A DNA stretch of 64,000 nucleotides from assembly GCF_010111755.1 (NCBI RefSeq), contig NC_088953.1, forward strand, positions 372,001-436,000, read 5' to 3'. The notes under the pieces are model-generated. The model was not told where the DNA came from. It saw only the letters and a program-made list of their open reading frames with translations, and ran no database searches. Made by a program: the position numbers and the translations under genes. Below, one piece after another: positions 28,827-38,855 of the stretch (positions are counted from its first letter, which is position 1; every line of letters starts with the position of its first letter). This stretch comes from Nakaseomyces glabratus. Its lineage: Eukaryota > Ascomycota > Saccharomycetes > Saccharomycetales > Saccharomycetaceae.

Positions 28827-31322
28827 CTACAAGAAAATTTCAACGAGCCCGTAGCATACTGTACTCATTATCATTATGAATATTGCAAAACTTAAAGCAT
28901 AGTGCCAAATGGGTGCGTAAGTGTAACGGCTGAATAACAGCAAAAGGCATAATGTAATCAGACCCAAAGAAATGCCAAGAGATAATATAACTGTTATTAT
29001 TAGAGTTTTGCCAACGTCGATTTCTATATCCGAATTGTCCCCATTGAACACTGAAAGAACAATTCCCATACATATTCCTGAAGTGGCACAAGCCATAAGT
29101 AATGCAAATAGGTACATGAGGGAGAGAACTTGGTCGTGTTTGTAAACATATACCGACTCTGAGTTTTCAATTTCTTTCATTTGATGTTCGATCAATTTAC
29201 GTATATCTTCCACAGAATTAGACAATATGCTTCCTTTAGAACTAATCGATCCATAATTTGAGTTACCAAAACGTTCTGAAAGGTCAAGCAAAGCTGGATC
29301 TATCGCTGTGCGGTTATTATCTTTAAAGCCTAAGAAGTCCCTAAATGACTGTAACGAGGAATAGGTGGATTCAATGAAATCTTTGCTAAAATGGATGAAC
29401 CCGTAGTCTCTTTCTTGTTGGAGCTCATTGGATTCTAAATCGTCAGTTCTATCTTGAATATAAAAACCACCTCCACCATTTTCTTCTTCTAAATCATCAA
29501 ATTCATTCCAATACCTGATTGCAGGTTTGTTATTCTCAGTATTTTTGTTCTTTGATAGAAGATTATTTTTTTTCCAGTCATTAGGTGTTCTTGTCGGAGA
29601 CTCAACTTTTTGGTAATAGTTGTCTTTAAACTCAGAAGAGCATATATCTAACAACAAGTCAAATCCTATACCAAAGAATTCATCTTCAGTAATTTTATTA
29701 TTCTCATTAAGTTCGTATATGTTCTCCAGCATGAGTCTATGAATCACATCCTTGCTACCATTGTTTTCATGGATAGAGAGTAATAGTTTCACTGGATGGA
29801 AGTCAGGCTGGAATGGGAAGCATTGTATCTTTGAGCTGATTATTTTTTCATATATTTCCTGTGATTTTTTTGCCAAAGATTTGTTATCTGAAGAGAAGTT
29901 AGTAGTGACTACTCTTAGGTCAATAATAGAATGATCCATTAGTTTTTCTGTTTGACCATTAGAATCGGAAAGAGTAAATTCTTCATCTATTGTGATCATA
30001 TATAAGTTGCTATGTTTATTGCAAAAATAGCGTGTTCTTTTGAAACCTATCTCTATACCACATTCCTTCATGCCATGATCGCATATCCAATCAAGCGCTA
30101 TTTTAGCTAGTGGATCACTAATAGCCTGTTTATTACTGTTTTTTAAATATTCCGAGATTTCGTTAATATGTAATTTATCGGTAACTACTTTTCCTCTCAA
30201 ACCACCAACATGACAAATTACAATGCATTCATTAGCAATTACATTATTCTTCTCATATTCTAATAAAACTGACGGATAGCTTGTAATTTTCTTTGAGTCA
30301 TATATGCTTGAGTCAACTTTCCCCGATGGTGTTAACATAACAGCCTTACATTTACTTTGCTCCATTTCTTCTGCATTGTTAAGGTATTCAGTTGAACTAG
30401 TGTGCAGTCTCTTCAAAGCTGGCCTATCACTCTCATAGAAGGATTTTTTTGATCTTAAAGATCTTACTTCTGAATTGGGTTCTGATGCAATAATGTCCCT
30501 CGAAATACCCTGCAGGTTTTGGTCGAAAACCTGAAAGCCCAAAGTGATTAATAAAAACTTCAATTGCTCATTGTTGTCTGATCTGACCAGTAATGACTGG
30601 ATTAATTCACCTTTATCCCATAATACCTGGTCAAATTGCTGGTTTGTTGTAAAGGACACCAAGGGCTTTTTGTTATCTGTCGCATTCGTTATTAGTTTCG
30701 ATTTCTCGAACAACTCGCTCGGAAGATCTTTAAAGTTACCAGTGCTTTTAATTGCGTTCGTCATATCTGTTAGGATATCCATAATAAGTGAGACCTCTAC
30801 TAGATAAGACTGGAGATCAAGGTTCTTAAAAGAAACACCTTCATATCCATCACGCAGCTCGTTGCAGTTCTGGATGGAGCTGATAAACTGTTGTGCAATT
30901 TTTTTGTCTCCATAATGTTTAGTGATTTTCTTGAAAAGTTTCCTTAGCGCTATTCTTTGCACAATTACAAATCTGGATAATTTTTGCAAAAGATCATTGC
31001 AAGTCTCCAAATAGTTCTTAATGGTTTTTATCCTTCTCAAGACCTTCCTGTTGTCATTGATTTCATTATCCAGCAGTTTTGTTATTGAATGTTCAATCGA
31101 AACCAACTTGCTAGATATCTCTTTCAATTTCAAAGACACAAATAGGTTTATCTGCACAATGTTCTGCTTAAAACTCACTTCAAGGCCTTCGAAGTCATTT
31201 GAGTTGGGCGCCGTCTTCTTCGAAGTTACCTGTTTTATTATCTTCTTCAACTCCTCATAGTCAATGTTGTTCAGCTTCCAGTCAGGCACTGATTTGTCCA
31301 ATATCTGGCTGCCAAATTTCAT
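28827..31322 (-). CDS. VTC5: Vtc5-like SPX/VTC-domain vacuolar membrane protein
   Basis: Vtc5 is an accessory subunit that stimulates the vacuolar transporter chaperone complex, which makes polyphosphate from ATP. The 831 residues compare with about 869 in S. cerevisiae. An N-terminal SPX domain (about 1-200) begins MKFGSQILDKSVPDWKLNNIDYEEL, with the basic helix KLFKKITKHYGDK that binds inositol pyrophosphates in this family. A degenerate VTC-like domain (about 300-580) and acidic linkers follow. Three hydrophobic segments close the protein (about 735-831; LMYLFALLMACATSGICMGI, TLIITVILSLGISLGLITL). SPX proteins Vtc2/3/4 have a stricter catalytic domain, so Vtc5 fits best. In S. cerevisiae it lies on chromosome IV, so synteny breaks here. 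Confidence 0.88.
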   Translation of the reverse strand: MKFGSQILDKSVPDWKLNNIDYEELKKIIKQVTSKKTAPNSNDFEGLEVSFKQNIVQINLFVSLKLKEISSKLVSIEHSITKLLDNEINDNRKVLRRIKTIKNYLETCNDLLQKLSRFVIVQRIALRKLFKKITKHYGDKKIAQQFISSIQNCNELRDGYEGVSFKNLDLQSYLVEVSLIMDILTDMTNAIKSTGNFKDLPSELFEKSKLITNATDNKKPLVSFTTNQQFDQVLWDKGELIQSLLVRSDNNEQLKFLLITLGFQVFDQNLQGISRDIIASEPNSEVRSLRSKKSFYESDRPALKRLHTSSTEYLNNAEEMEQSKCKAVMLTPSGKVDSSIYDSKKITSYPSVLLEYEKNNVIANECIVICHVGGLRGKVVTDKLHINEISEYLKNSNKQAISDPLAKIALDWICDHGMKECGIEIGFKRTRYFCNKHSNLYMITIDEEFTLSDSNGQTEKLMDHSIIDLRVVTTNFSSDNKSLAKKSQEIYEKIISSKIQCFPFQPDFHPVKLLLSIHENNGSKDVIHRLMLENIYELNENNKITEDEFFGIGFDLLLDICSSEFKDNYYQKVESPTRTPNDWKKNNLLSKNKNTENNKPAIRYWNEFDDLEEENGGGGFYIQDRTDDLESNELQQERDYGFIHFSKDFIESTYSSLQSFRDFLGFKDNNRTAIDPALLDLSERFGNSNYGSISSKGSILSNSVEDIRKLIEHQMKEIENSESVYVYKHDQVLSLMYLFALLMACATSGICMGIVLSVFNGDNSDIEIDVGKTLIITVILSLGISLGLITLCLLLLFSRYTYAPIWHYALSFAIFIMIMSTVCYGLVEIFL

Positions 31323-31935
31323 CCTACCTGAACCTGGTCTTTTACTTTTGAGCCACCTCTGCGGTTTATTGCTGATGTTGAAGCCAAAAGTTCAAAAATC
31401 GTCAAGGGGTGGGGCAGTGAAGGCCACTTTCAGAAATGGTAAATCAATCTATCCAAAGTTATTAAATATACAAGTGTCAACCCAATGATAATGAAGGTTA
31501 TATCGAAATACACCCGTATCCAAAGTTTGTTAGTACCTTTTTCGAGCTTTCTCTCGTTACCGCAGTTTTTACAAAGAACTTAGTTGAAATAACCAATCAA
31601 AGTTAGATCAGGAAGAAGTCATTGAATACTTATAGAGGTCTCTGAAAGAACTTTTGGTGCACCTAATTATTATCTTCGAGGTTATATTGTTGGTATGCAT
31701 TTCGAGAGAAACGGCCTTCGGGAAGGCACCCAGCGAAGGGGTTATGTACAAGAGAAGGAATTTCGGAATTTCGGAACTTCTACGGTGGATTGTAAGGAAT
31801 TGTTCTGAAATGAATAACAAAGTAGCAGGAAAAAACCGAATACACAGAAAAAAAATTAAAATAGAAGAGTCACGTGCTTATTAATGGATTAATGATGGTC
31901 AGCACTTTTTCACTAACATACAACAAAATCACTAA
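31323..31935. other. VTC5 upstream region to tRNA-Asp
   Basis: Contains the VTC5 promoter. CACGTG occurs at 31870-31875, preceded by T, which favours Cbf1 over Pho4. A short TTTCGGAA direct repeat lies near 31764-31778. A centromere was considered and rejected. Confidence 0.45.
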
Positions 31936-32007
31936 TCCGCGATAGTTTAATGGTCAGAATGGGCGCTTGTCGCGTGCCAGATCGGGGTTCAATTCCCCGT
32001 CGCGGAG
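31936..32007 (+). tRNA. tD(GUC): tRNA-Asp (anticodon GUC)
   Basis: A 72-nt tRNA with an intact acceptor stem (TCCGCGA ... TCGCGGA then G), D-arm TAGTTTAATGGTCAGA, anticodon loop CTTGTCGC with GTC, and T-arm GGGGTTCAATTCCCC. It is followed by a run of T, a Pol III terminator (from about 32010). No intron. Confidence 0.98.
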
Positions 32008-32453
32008 ATTTTCTTTTTTTTTAATTCTTGCAGACAGTATCTAATAGCAATAAATACTTGATTAGTCCAAGTAACAGTACAAGTTACTTGATTATAAATA
32101 AAGATAACATCATCTATCTTTACAGATTTACTAATTTTTTTTTAACTCTAACAATAATTTGTTTTATACATCTAAATTGGAAATATAATATTTTATGTAG
32201 CATATATTAATTGGAAGAAAATGGATGGGTACAAAGCGGCAGTTTGAGGGGAGGGGATTATTTTGTTATATCGATTCCGGTAATCGATAGCAAATTATTA
32301 TTTTTCCTCAAGTACAACATCCATATATTAAGCCGATGAGTTATGATTCACTTGAGAGATAAAATGAGAGTTGTCAAGAAAACCCGTTAAACACCTTCTT
32401 GTAACTCTGCTATTTGAAAAATTACTGATACATTGTTACGTTACCTTCATATT
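32008..32453. other. tRNA-Asp to MIT1 3' intergenic region
   Basis: The T-rich tRNA terminator (about 32012-32020) is followed by AT-rich spacer. I see nothing else. Confidence 0.5.
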
Positions 32454-33815
32454 TTACGATGATTGAGATTGCATGAATAACTGAGAGTTTTGGTCTCCTT
32501 TGCCTCTAGCAACCGAGAGAGGAGGGATGAACCTTGGTAAACACAAGTCCGTACCTTGAGTGACGACATCCTTTGGAATGGCCAAATTAACAGAATCCGT
32601 AATATTTCTGTATTGGGAGTCGTAACATTTTTCCAATGGTTCATATTGTTGCGTCATGTTAATAACCCTCTCGTGCCCATTGAAGGGCATGTAAAGTTGC
32701 TCAGGATGAGGAGCCTTCTTCATTTGAGGAGGGATTATTGATTCATAGCATGGTAGCAACAGGACTCTATTCTGGTTATTTTCATGTTGGTTACTACTGA
32801 TAGGTTTAGGTAAGTAAATTATGTTACTATCAGAGTAACTCTTCTCTAACACACCTGCGCTTGGGACGTTGTTGTTACCAACATCTACAAAATATGGCGA
32901 CCTCTTGATCATGGGTGCTTGTAAATGGTTGTAAACAGGTGTCGTAGCAACGGTAGTAGCTGTGGTCAGAGGCTGTGACAAAGCATTGGGTTCATACTTA
33001 AATCTTTTTGAATAGTCATATCCATCTGGCATTCCGTTGCCATTTTCCTCTGATCTACTCTTCCTCTTCAAATGCGAAATGGATGAGTTGGTAGTAATTG
33101 GAGATCCCATACCAGACGATAAAGCTGATGAGTTATTCGTAACATTTGGAGATGATATGTTAGATGTGTGTGGGGAATTGGAGTGGCCACTTTTACCATT
33201 GTTTTGTGGCAAACTGTCAACTACTTTTAATATTTCTTCATCAACAGTTACTTCATCATTCAACGCCGTTTGGGTTGGTCTTACCATTAATTTATCTTTG
33301 ACATCATTCTCAAAATAATAAGAAACAATGTGAAATGTTTCTGTACCATTATTGGCTTTCTTATTCTTCTCATTTCCTGAGACAGAGGAGTCCGTCTCCT
33401 TGTCTAGTTTCTCAATCTTCATCTTGAAAGAGAACGTCTTCTTGACAAAACCAGTGTATACCACTGGTAAGATTGCCTTCTCGTCAAATCTACCTGGCAT
33501 TGCACCAGACATCATCGACGGATCAGCGCCCATACCCATAGACAGTCTGGGCGCTCTCTTATTCAACTCCTTATATATCAAGAATCTACCGGATATTCTT
33601 GAAGGAGACCAAGTGATACCATCTGTCCATCTTTTGATCCCAGACTGTGTTTCCCTGAAAACAAATATGTTGCCTGGTGCAATCAAATATGGTCTCTCAA
33701 TATCTGAGGGCCTTCTGTTCACAAACTTTAACTTCCCATCCAAGCAGCCCTGAAGCACGATAAGTGCATCCATCTCAGACTCTAAGTAGCCTTTAAAAGT
33801 TGGTGCAATGTGCAT
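32454..33815 (-). CDS. MIT1: WOPR-domain transcription factor, Mit1/Wor1/Ryp1 family
   Basis: WOPR proteins are fungal-specific DNA-binding regulators of cell form: Wor1 in C. albicans switching, Ryp1 in Histoplasma, Mit1 in S. cerevisiae filamentation. The first WOPR half (about 4-85) is clear: TFKGYLESEMDALIVLQGCL, RRPSDIERPYLIAPGNIFVF and GIKRWTDGITWSPSRISGRF. The second half (about 115-200) includes YTGFVKKTFSFKMK and FHIVSYYFENDVKDKL. The tail is Ser/Asn/Pro-rich with a KRKSR basic cluster. The 453 residues match the S. cerevisiae paralogue YHR177W in size rather than Mit1 (about 666), so either name is possible; neighbours NAS2 and URM1 favour the MIT1 (YEL007W) ancestral locus. A 2-kb intergenic region precedes it. 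Confidence 0.87.
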   Translation of the reverse strand: MHIAPTFKGYLESEMDALIVLQGCLDGKLKFVNRRPSDIERPYLIAPGNIFVFRETQSGIKRWTDGITWSPSRISGRFLIYKELNKRAPRLSMGMGADPSMMSGAMPGRFDEKAILPVVYTGFVKKTFSFKMKIEKLDKETDSSVSGNEKNKKANNGTETFHIVSYYFENDVKDKLMVRPTQTALNDEVTVDEEILKVVDSLPQNNGKSGHSNSPHTSNISSPNVTNNSSALSSGMGSPITTNSSISHLKRKSRSEENGNGMPDGYDYSKRFKYEPNALSQPLTTATTVATTPVYNHLQAPMIKRSPYFVDVGNNNVPSAGVLEKSYSDSNIIYLPKPISSNQHENNQNRVLLLPCYESIIPPQMKKAPHPEQLYMPFNGHERVINMTQQYEPLEKCYDSQYRNITDSVNLAIPKDVVTQGTDLCLPRFIPPLSVARGKGDQNSQLFMQSQSS

Positions 33816-35813
33816 TTTCGTCTTCTTATCAATGAAAGAATTAATTGTTACCTACCCAATTATTACTCCAGATATGGTACTCGATATATTTATCAACGTA
33901 CCTGAGTTCTTGTAATGCGTTTCCTAGATGTAATGATATTCTCTGATCTAGGTTCTATTTAATAGTGGTGATTATCCAACTAAATCTATATTCCCATCTG
34001 AGAAAATTAATCCGCCAAAGTCAAATATCGTTTAAATTATTTAATTTTGTTGTTTTTGTATATTATACATCTTAAAAAGAATAAAATGTAATAAGAATTA
34101 AAGTCGAACGTTAAAGAGATGCTTCGAATGGGAGGTGAACTTGATTACTTTATATATTTTTGTATTTTATTTTTCTTTGAGTTTAGTAGCTCTAAAAAAA
34201 CTAAAAATGTTAATTCTCTCATCATAAAGTCGATCTGGATGAAGACATTTCAGGAATTCTCACCTACCAAAATATTATACTATCGCACAGTGGTTTTTGT
34301 GTCTTTAGAAATAATAACACAAGGGACCTAGGCCCTCATCACATAAAAGAGAAATACTGTACCTTTTAGACAAATGAACACAATGTCTGAAACGGTCGGT
34401 GTTAACTTCTACATCAAGATTTGAGTCAATTTTTTCCTCTACAATTGTCTGTACTAAATGTTATCCGCCTCTTTCTGCCAACTCATACCATACTACTATT
34501 ACATGCTCCTCCCATCCTCTTTCCTCCCCCCTCTTATTTTGCTTCTAGGTTCTGAATGTGACAGCATGATTATAGCTGGCATAAAATTACGTATTTTTTT
34601 TTGTTTATGATAAAATAAAATAGGTTTTAAGATGAAGAAGAAAAAGAAATGCCAAGGATATACAATAGCCATTTGGGAAGTGGGGTGGAGCTGTTATTAA
34701 ATTGCTAATTAACCAAAGTAGTTGTGAGAAAATTCACTCATAATGGAATAAAAGCAATAGAAATGTCAATAAAGAAAATTAACCTTGCAGAACAATCAGT
34801 GATTTTTTTTCATTTATTGGAAGTTATTCCGGTATATCTTAGTCCCAACCAATGGAAGATATTAGTGCTCACGAAAAAAATAAAAAATAGTATATTGATG
34901 TAAGAAACACAAAAAAAAATACCTCTACTGAATTTGTTACTTGCGGGAACTGTTCAAAACAAGTTGTCGTCATAATTCTCTGTATCTCCTCACTGTGCCC
35001 CCCTCTTCCAGTTCCCTCCCCACGTACAATAATTGGGTTTTCTGCGATTACGATCGCAATTACAATTACAGTAACAACTGTTTCACACCGACATTGTAGC
35101 AACTCCGTATACATTTCAGTGGAAAGCAGCCATCTATTTCTCAGATGAAAAGAAAAGACTCTCTCATTATCACCTTCGGAAAGGGGAAATAATTCTATCG
35201 TTGCAGTGTGCACAGGCACAACAGGGCCCTCCTCACTTATTTCCGCAAGTGTCTTCAAATCCCAGTTTCCTCTTGCTAACAGTTCTATGTGATGGATATA
35301 CAAATCCTTGCAGGGTACATCTAGACTGCTGGGACAAGCACCTTATCTGGTTCTTTGCCTCAGGTTTGGTCGAAGAAGATTTTTGTATTCTTCTTTAAAA
35401 CGAGCTATAATTCCTTCTTTCATAGTTTTTGTACGCGTTTATCTGTGTGATTACGCAAGGTTTTTCTTTGCATCGAAGCTTTTTCGATCGTTGTTCACAG
35501 AAGCTCTACATTAGTTTTTGACATATTGATAAGGTTCAACAGTAACAGGGGAGCACTATAGAGTGGACATTGTACCTCGAACTAAGTTGTGAACGAGACT
35601 GAATTCAGGTCAGCGTGTGACAGCTCTGCTTCGCAAGCCATAGGAATATTGATAGTCGTTAGAACCTGAGTTCTAGGTTTTCCAACTTCATAGCATAAAA
35701 TTTAAAAAAAAATTGTGGAAGTAGCACTTCAGGTCAGAGCTTATTACTTTAGTAAAGTTTTTCCTTATCGACCGAACTTGCTACACAAATCTACAAATAC
35801 ACTCCAAAAAAAC
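33816..35813. promoter_or_regulatory. Two-kilobase MIT1-NAS2 divergent intergenic region
   Basis: This is the longest gene-free stretch in the window. It probably consists mostly of MIT1 upstream control sequence, since NAS2 needs little. It has poly(dA:dT) tracts (about 34588-34600, 34801-34812) and pyrimidine-rich blocks (about 34495-34540, CTCCCATCCTCTTTCCTCCC-like). A 144-codon minus frame at 34869-35303 lacks any recognisable feature. No perfect WOPR site was seen here. Confidence 0.5.
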
Positions 35814-36512
35814 ATGAGTGACATCAATGATGTCTCACGCATAGCAATAGACCCTTTGCTGCAGAAGCAGATTGATGACTACCAACAGTTGCCCTTACCC
35901 CAGTTGATGCAGTGCAAGGACTCGATCGAGGCCGAGATCGAGAAGTTCCTAACTGTATTAGCAAATGATCTGAATAGTGATATGACTTCTCCGTTACTCA
36001 CTGGGGATGGGTTCCCTCGCAACGACATTGATGTGTATCAAGTGCGGTATGTAAGACAGAAGGTTAACATGCTGCGAAATGATCTAGTTAAGGTGATGGA
36101 TCAGTTGCACACTGCGCTGTCAAGCCATTTTGTATCACGCTCCATTGATTCAAAGCTTAATGCGATGACCATGGATGGTAATGACGGAAGAACGCCGGAT
36201 CAGGGCAATGGAAATATAGATGCAGCAGCAAGAGCGGTACCGTTTGCTCGTGTTACCGAGGTGACACCGGAGAGCCCTGTAAGTGTGGCTGGCATAAATG
36301 TTGGTGACCTTTTGTGTACAATTGGCACCATTGACGCAACTAATCACAACAGTCTAAAGGCCATTCCAGGACTAATAGCGTCATGTGAAAATTCCGATGT
36401 AAAAATCACGTTGAAACGTGGGGAAGCTCAACAGTTGCATAACGTAACGTTGAGACCTTCACGCAACTGGCCGGGCCAAGGCTTATTAGGCTGTAGGCTA
36501 CAAGAAATATAA
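35814..36512 (+). CDS. NAS2: Nas2, proteasome base assembly chaperone (p27)
   Basis: Nas2 binds the C-terminal tail of Rpt5 through a PDZ domain and helps assemble the 19S regulatory particle base. The 232 residues compare with about 220 in S. cerevisiae. An N-terminal helical hairpin spans about 15-110 (LPLPQLMQCKDSIEAEIEKFL, DGFPRNDIDVYQVRYVRQKV). The PDZ domain spans about 135-228 (PFARVTEVTPESPVSVAGINVGDLL; GLLGCRLQEI at the end). Start 35814 (MSDINDVSRI) is preferred over a further upstream non-ATG frame. It is divergent from MIT1 and convergent with URM1, matching YIL007C-YIL008W. Confidence 0.95.
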   Translation: MSDINDVSRIAIDPLLQKQIDDYQQLPLPQLMQCKDSIEAEIEKFLTVLANDLNSDMTSPLLTGDGFPRNDIDVYQVRYVRQKVNMLRNDLVKVMDQLHTALSSHFVSRSIDSKLNAMTMDGNDGRTPDQGNGNIDAAARAVPFARVTEVTPESPVSVAGINVGDLLCTIGTIDATNHNSLKAIPGLIASCENSDVKITLKRGEAQQLHNVTLRPSRNWPGQGLLGCRLQEI

Positions 36513-36644
36513 AACCAATGTTTCACTGACTCACTTCTTAAACAAAGTAATATGCAATTGCACTTGTAATGAAATATGTTTTGCTAAACGTATAAAATTT
36601 TGTTCTAGATATGTATACATATAATTGTAATAACAGTTCTTAGC

Positions 36645-36941
36645 TCAACCACCATGCAATGTAGAAGTGAATGAGATGACATCTCCATCTTCAATGACGT
36701 ACTCTTTCTCGTTCTCCAATTCCCAGTCAGTATCATTAATCAAGGTAATGATACCAGGCCTGATAGAGTCATTCTCGATGAATACTTCGACATCTTTCTT
36801 GTTTGTTATAAGGTTTTCTATAATGTAATCAATCAGATCCCCAACGTTTTCTACTTGACTTGGAACATCTAGATCGTAGACACGTTGCTTGTTCACAATA
36901 ACATCAAGTCCACCCAAAAATTCGACTCTCACTTTGACCAT
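36645..36941 (-). CDS. URM1: Urm1, ubiquitin-like sulphur carrier
   Basis: Urm1 is activated by Uba4, carries sulphur for 2-thiolation of wobble uridine in tRNAs, and is also conjugated to proteins such as the peroxiredoxin Ahp1. The 98 residues match the 99 of S. cerevisiae. Start [14 protein letters not shown] is at 36941; an in-frame Met seven codons earlier is less likely. The beta-grasp core has [18 protein letters not shown], and the essential C-terminal Gly-Gly is present (STLHGG), directly followed by the stop. A CTCATCGC box is 142 bp upstream. Confidence 0.97.
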   Translation of the reverse strand: MVKVRVEFLGGLDVIVNKQRVYDLDVPSQVENVGDLIDYIIENLITNKKDVEVFIENDSIRPGIITLINDTDWELENEKEYVIEDGDVISFTSTLHGG

Positions 36942-38623
36942 ACTAACTTTTATATATAACACAATGCCCCTTTGACCAGCTTCGAATTATAAATACCCTT
37001 TAACCGCCAATAAAACCCTGTTCCCTTCAAAGTTTATGTGGTAATTTGCACAGCTTATTAATTAAAGCAGGAATCCCAGAAGCTCATCGCATCGCAATAT
37101 GAAATTTCCAAACTTTCCAAGTTCAACAGATTTTGTCAAGCCCTAGGCCCGTTGCTCACCAGCTACAAACACTCACATGATGCGCTTGTGATATATACTG
37201 GGACAAATGAAATGTCCCTGAAAGTCATAGCAACAAGAGGGCAGTTTGAATCTTGCATGTACTGCCTCCCCCTCTCCTACGGGCTCTATGGAACACAAGT
37301 GGGTGGACATTTCACCCAGTGTCGGCGTTAGTGTGTGTTTAGTTAATGAACAAACGTAAAATCAGTGAGAGGGCATTTATTGGTATGTACTTGTGTGAGG
37401 GATATATGAGAATAATGAACTAAAAAACGATAAGAAACTGGAGTTTAGAATGCTTCTTAATTTACAAGAAATACAACGTCTTGTGCTATGGGCTTGTACG
37501 ATATGGCAAGGCAAAATAAACAAAATTCGCCTATACTAGGTAATTCTTCGAAAATGGCTGCATGATAGGGATACTAATAGTTCTGCGTTTGATCTCAGGG
37601 ATCGAAGCACTGGGTTATTATCTTCGACATAAGTATTACAAGGCAGCAAATTTTTTTACTTTTTGCCAAGAAATTTATTTATGTATTAGATAATGCGGTG
37701 GGATGACTTTTTTCGGTAATTATCCCGGGAAACGATATACGTGATTTTCTGTGCCGTGCATAAAATGTGAAAGATTTTGACACAATTTTAATTTAATTCT
37801 TTGTTTAACAACCGATAGAGGGGCTTCATTCTGATGTATACGATCAGTTGTTACATGTATTCAGTGTTTTTTTGTTCCTTCTGCATAGAGTTAACGATGA
37901 TGTAATAATGATAGCCGAATTATGATATACTACTATTTTGTAAATAGGGAGGTGTTTCATCCCTGGCTGGGGGTATTTGCTATAGGACGGCGAAAAAAGA
38001 CAAATCTGTGTCTGCACGTCTGAGAACTCCTTGTAGATTATGTGAGATTGAGATCGGCGTTATAAATTTGAACTTTTTTGATCCAAGACTCAATCGGTCG
38101 GTATTCAGTCAGAGGGCAAAAAAGATATGAAGAATTTATCAAGGACATATAATGAAATATATTATATCGAAGAGATACAGAGATCAAAAAAAAAGAAAAA
38201 AACAACATTCCATGCTCCAATTCGAATCGAAATAATAACGCATTACAAAAAAATTACGAATGTCATATTAAAACAAGATATTACGTATTGGTGGGCTTAG
38301 ACAAGTTATCTAAATAGAGGTTTTTGCTGACATGTCCTCAAATAAAGCATGTAAGCGATTAACAAGGATTTCAAAATAGCAAATACTTTGATAAAAATGT
38401 CTTAATTTTAATTCATATTGGTATATCTATTTGTATTCAATTTGTTGAGGTTTATTAGCATACTTGCAAATTTTTTGTTCAGTTAAACTCTTCGATCTTA
38501 ATATGCAATTTCGCTGATTGACTATTATCTCCATACATCAATGTTGTATAATACGTAAGGCATGTGACATACATATTAAGGATATGTTCACAGTTTTTAT
38601 GAGAAGCTTACAACAAATAGTAA
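36942..38623. other. URM1 to tRNA-Arg intergenic region; FAA3 absent
   Basis: This 1.7-kb stretch holds the URM1 promoter (CTCATCGC at 37083-37090) and otherwise no gene. In S. cerevisiae the acyl-CoA synthetase gene FAA3 occupies this position; no long reading frame resembling it remains. A GGGACA...TGTCCC hairpin lies near 37200-37220. A box C/D-like arrangement at about 37884-38028 was judged too weak to call. Confidence 0.5.
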
Positions 38624-38695
38624 GCTCGCGTGGCGTAATGGCAACGCGTCTGACTTCTAATCAGAAGATTATGGGTTCGACCCCCATCGTGAGTG
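38624..38695 (+). tRNA. tR(UCU): tRNA-Arg (anticodon UCU)
   Basis: A 72-nt tRNA with acceptor stem GCTCGCG ... CGTGAGT plus G, anticodon arm TCTGACTTCTAATCAGA with TCT, and T-arm ATGGGTTCGACCCCCAT. It is followed by a T run (from 38697) as Pol III terminator. No intron. It decodes AGA, the main yeast arginine codon. It lies 160 bp before EST3. Confidence 0.98.
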
Positions 38696-38855
38696 CTTTT
38701 TTTTATACTTTTATTCACCAATATTTGAAGTCTAAAAGAAAGTAGTTACATTCAAATCTTAAAACTATTACAGTTTAAGTTCTGTTTTTTTGTCTGTTTT
38801 GGCAAGTGGGTCAAGTTAAGCTATAACTATTCACATAATAACTAATCAATAATAA

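Noticed and set aside
31740..31880. Centromere-like signals: GTCACGTG (CDEI-like) near TTTCGGAA words
   Set aside because: The order and orientation are wrong: no TGTTT..TTCCGAAA element follows at the right distance on the strand carrying the CDEI match.
33723..33731. AAACTTTAA, the reverse of the WOPR site TTAAAGTTT, near the start of MIT1
   Set aside because: It lies within the coding region over a conserved Lys-Leu-Lys-Phe stretch, so it is explained by codons.
34869..35303. 144-codon minus-strand open frame upstream of NAS2
   Set aside because: No recognisable domain, odd composition, and it lies in a probable control region.
37884..38028. Possible box C/D snoRNA (GATGATG ... CTGA with GAGTT/AACTC ends) in the URM1-tRNA gap
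   Set aside because: The C box is imperfect (consensus RTGATGA), there is no clear internal D' box, and I could not match a guide to rRNA.
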